Shown here: piece after piece, positions 52,175-52,296 of the stretch
Position numbering within the stretch: position 1 is the stretch's first letter
Layout: the number at the start of each line of letters is the position of its first letter
DNA from: Pseudomonadota bacterium
GTDB taxonomy: Bacteria; Pseudomonadota; Gammaproteobacteria; Xanthomonadales; SZUA-38
DNA length: 52,296 nt
Assembly (NCBI GenBank): GCA_039033415.1
Contig: JBCCCR010000040.1
Coordinates: 1-52,296 of the forward strand
Direction of reading: 5' to 3'
Notes under the pieces: generated by a model
What the model saw: the letters and a program-made list of their open reading frames with translations, nothing else
Databases searched by the model: none
Told to the model about the DNA's origin: nothing
Position numbers and translations under genes: made by a program

Positions 52175-52296
52175 ATGAGATTACTCATCGCCGCGATGCT
52201 GCTTGCTTACGTCTCGTTTGCCGGGGCCACGATTGAAGGCACTTTCTGGGACCCTCGATTCAACGGCGAGGGGTGGACCATCGAGTCCCAGAACGA
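52175..52296 (+). CDS. Start of a secreted protein with a GEGW-type domain (cut by window end)
   Basis: The ATG at 52175 has GGAGG about 8 nt upstream. The frame stays open to the window end (40 codons). A signal peptide (LLIAAMLLAYVSFAGA) is followed by TIEGTFWDPRFNGEGWTIES. In related gammaproteobacteria the similar pattern G-x-W-Y/F-D-P-x-R-x-GEG-F/W opens a small beta-rich domain of unknown function in secreted proteins. Nothing can be said of the rest. Confidence 0.65.
   Translation, partial: MRLLIAAMLLAYVSFAGATIEGTFWDPRFNGEGWTIESQN

Overview
The window looks like chromosome of a GC-rich gammaproteobacterium. Evidence: Gram-negative envelope genes (two TonB-dependent receptors, a MacAB-type exporter, lipoproteins), and a set of secreted proteins that end in a short F-x-D-[SG]-F-E motif. 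I associate that motif, and the GEGW-type domain at the right edge, with Wenzhouxiangella/Xanthomonadales-like genomes; this affiliation is inference and no rRNA is present. The sequence is a mosaic of working operons separated by repeat-rich seams with gene debris.

Layout. 0-1.1 kb: start of a lipoprotein and a small exported protein. 1.2-1.8 kb: a truncated ORF and two dispersed repeats, one ending in the 3' half of a tRNA-Met(CAU). 1.9-12.4 kb: a secreted beta-helix protein, divergent from a membrane-anchored winged-helix/TPR regulator and two overlapping beta-propeller proteins. 12.4-13.1 kb: seam with a second tRNA-Met half. 13.1-16.6 kb: MacA/MacB-type exporter operon. 16.6-17.5 kb: seam with an LldD relic. 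17.5-20.3 kb: YtrA-type GntR regulator plus ABC exporter, with a clear operator. 20.4-21.8 kb: IS91 and integrase relics.

22-30.8 kb: a compact catabolic operon: MarR regulator, esterase, TonB receptor, MetE-like enzyme, MFS carrier, class III CoA-transferase, HMG-CoA-lyase-like enzyme and an ACT-like small protein. Read together, they suggest import of an ester-like substrate, hydrolysis, CoA activation and retro-aldol cleavage. The substrate is unknown. 30.9-42.6 kb: a second nutrient-acquisition region: GMC oxidoreductase, D-lactate dehydrogenase, RHH and DJ-1 proteins, AraC regulator, second TonB receptor, lipoprotein cyclophilin, MFS carrier and a creatinase-like M24 enzyme.

42.6-43.6 kb: gene graveyard with the third tRNA-Met half. 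43.6-50.2 kb: another tagged secreted protein, a Ser/Thr kinase with TPRs, an ECF sigma factor and a tagged propeller protein. 50.2-52.3 kb: REP-like repeats, a small retropepsin-like protein, a small exported protein and the start of a secreted protein cut by the window edge.

The most unusual signals are (i) five secreted proteins sharing the same C-terminal tag, two groups of them beside membrane-anchored TPR regulators, (ii) the 22-31 kb catabolic operon, and (iii) the three tRNA-Met 3' halves in direct orientation, which suggest serial integration at one tRNA gene.
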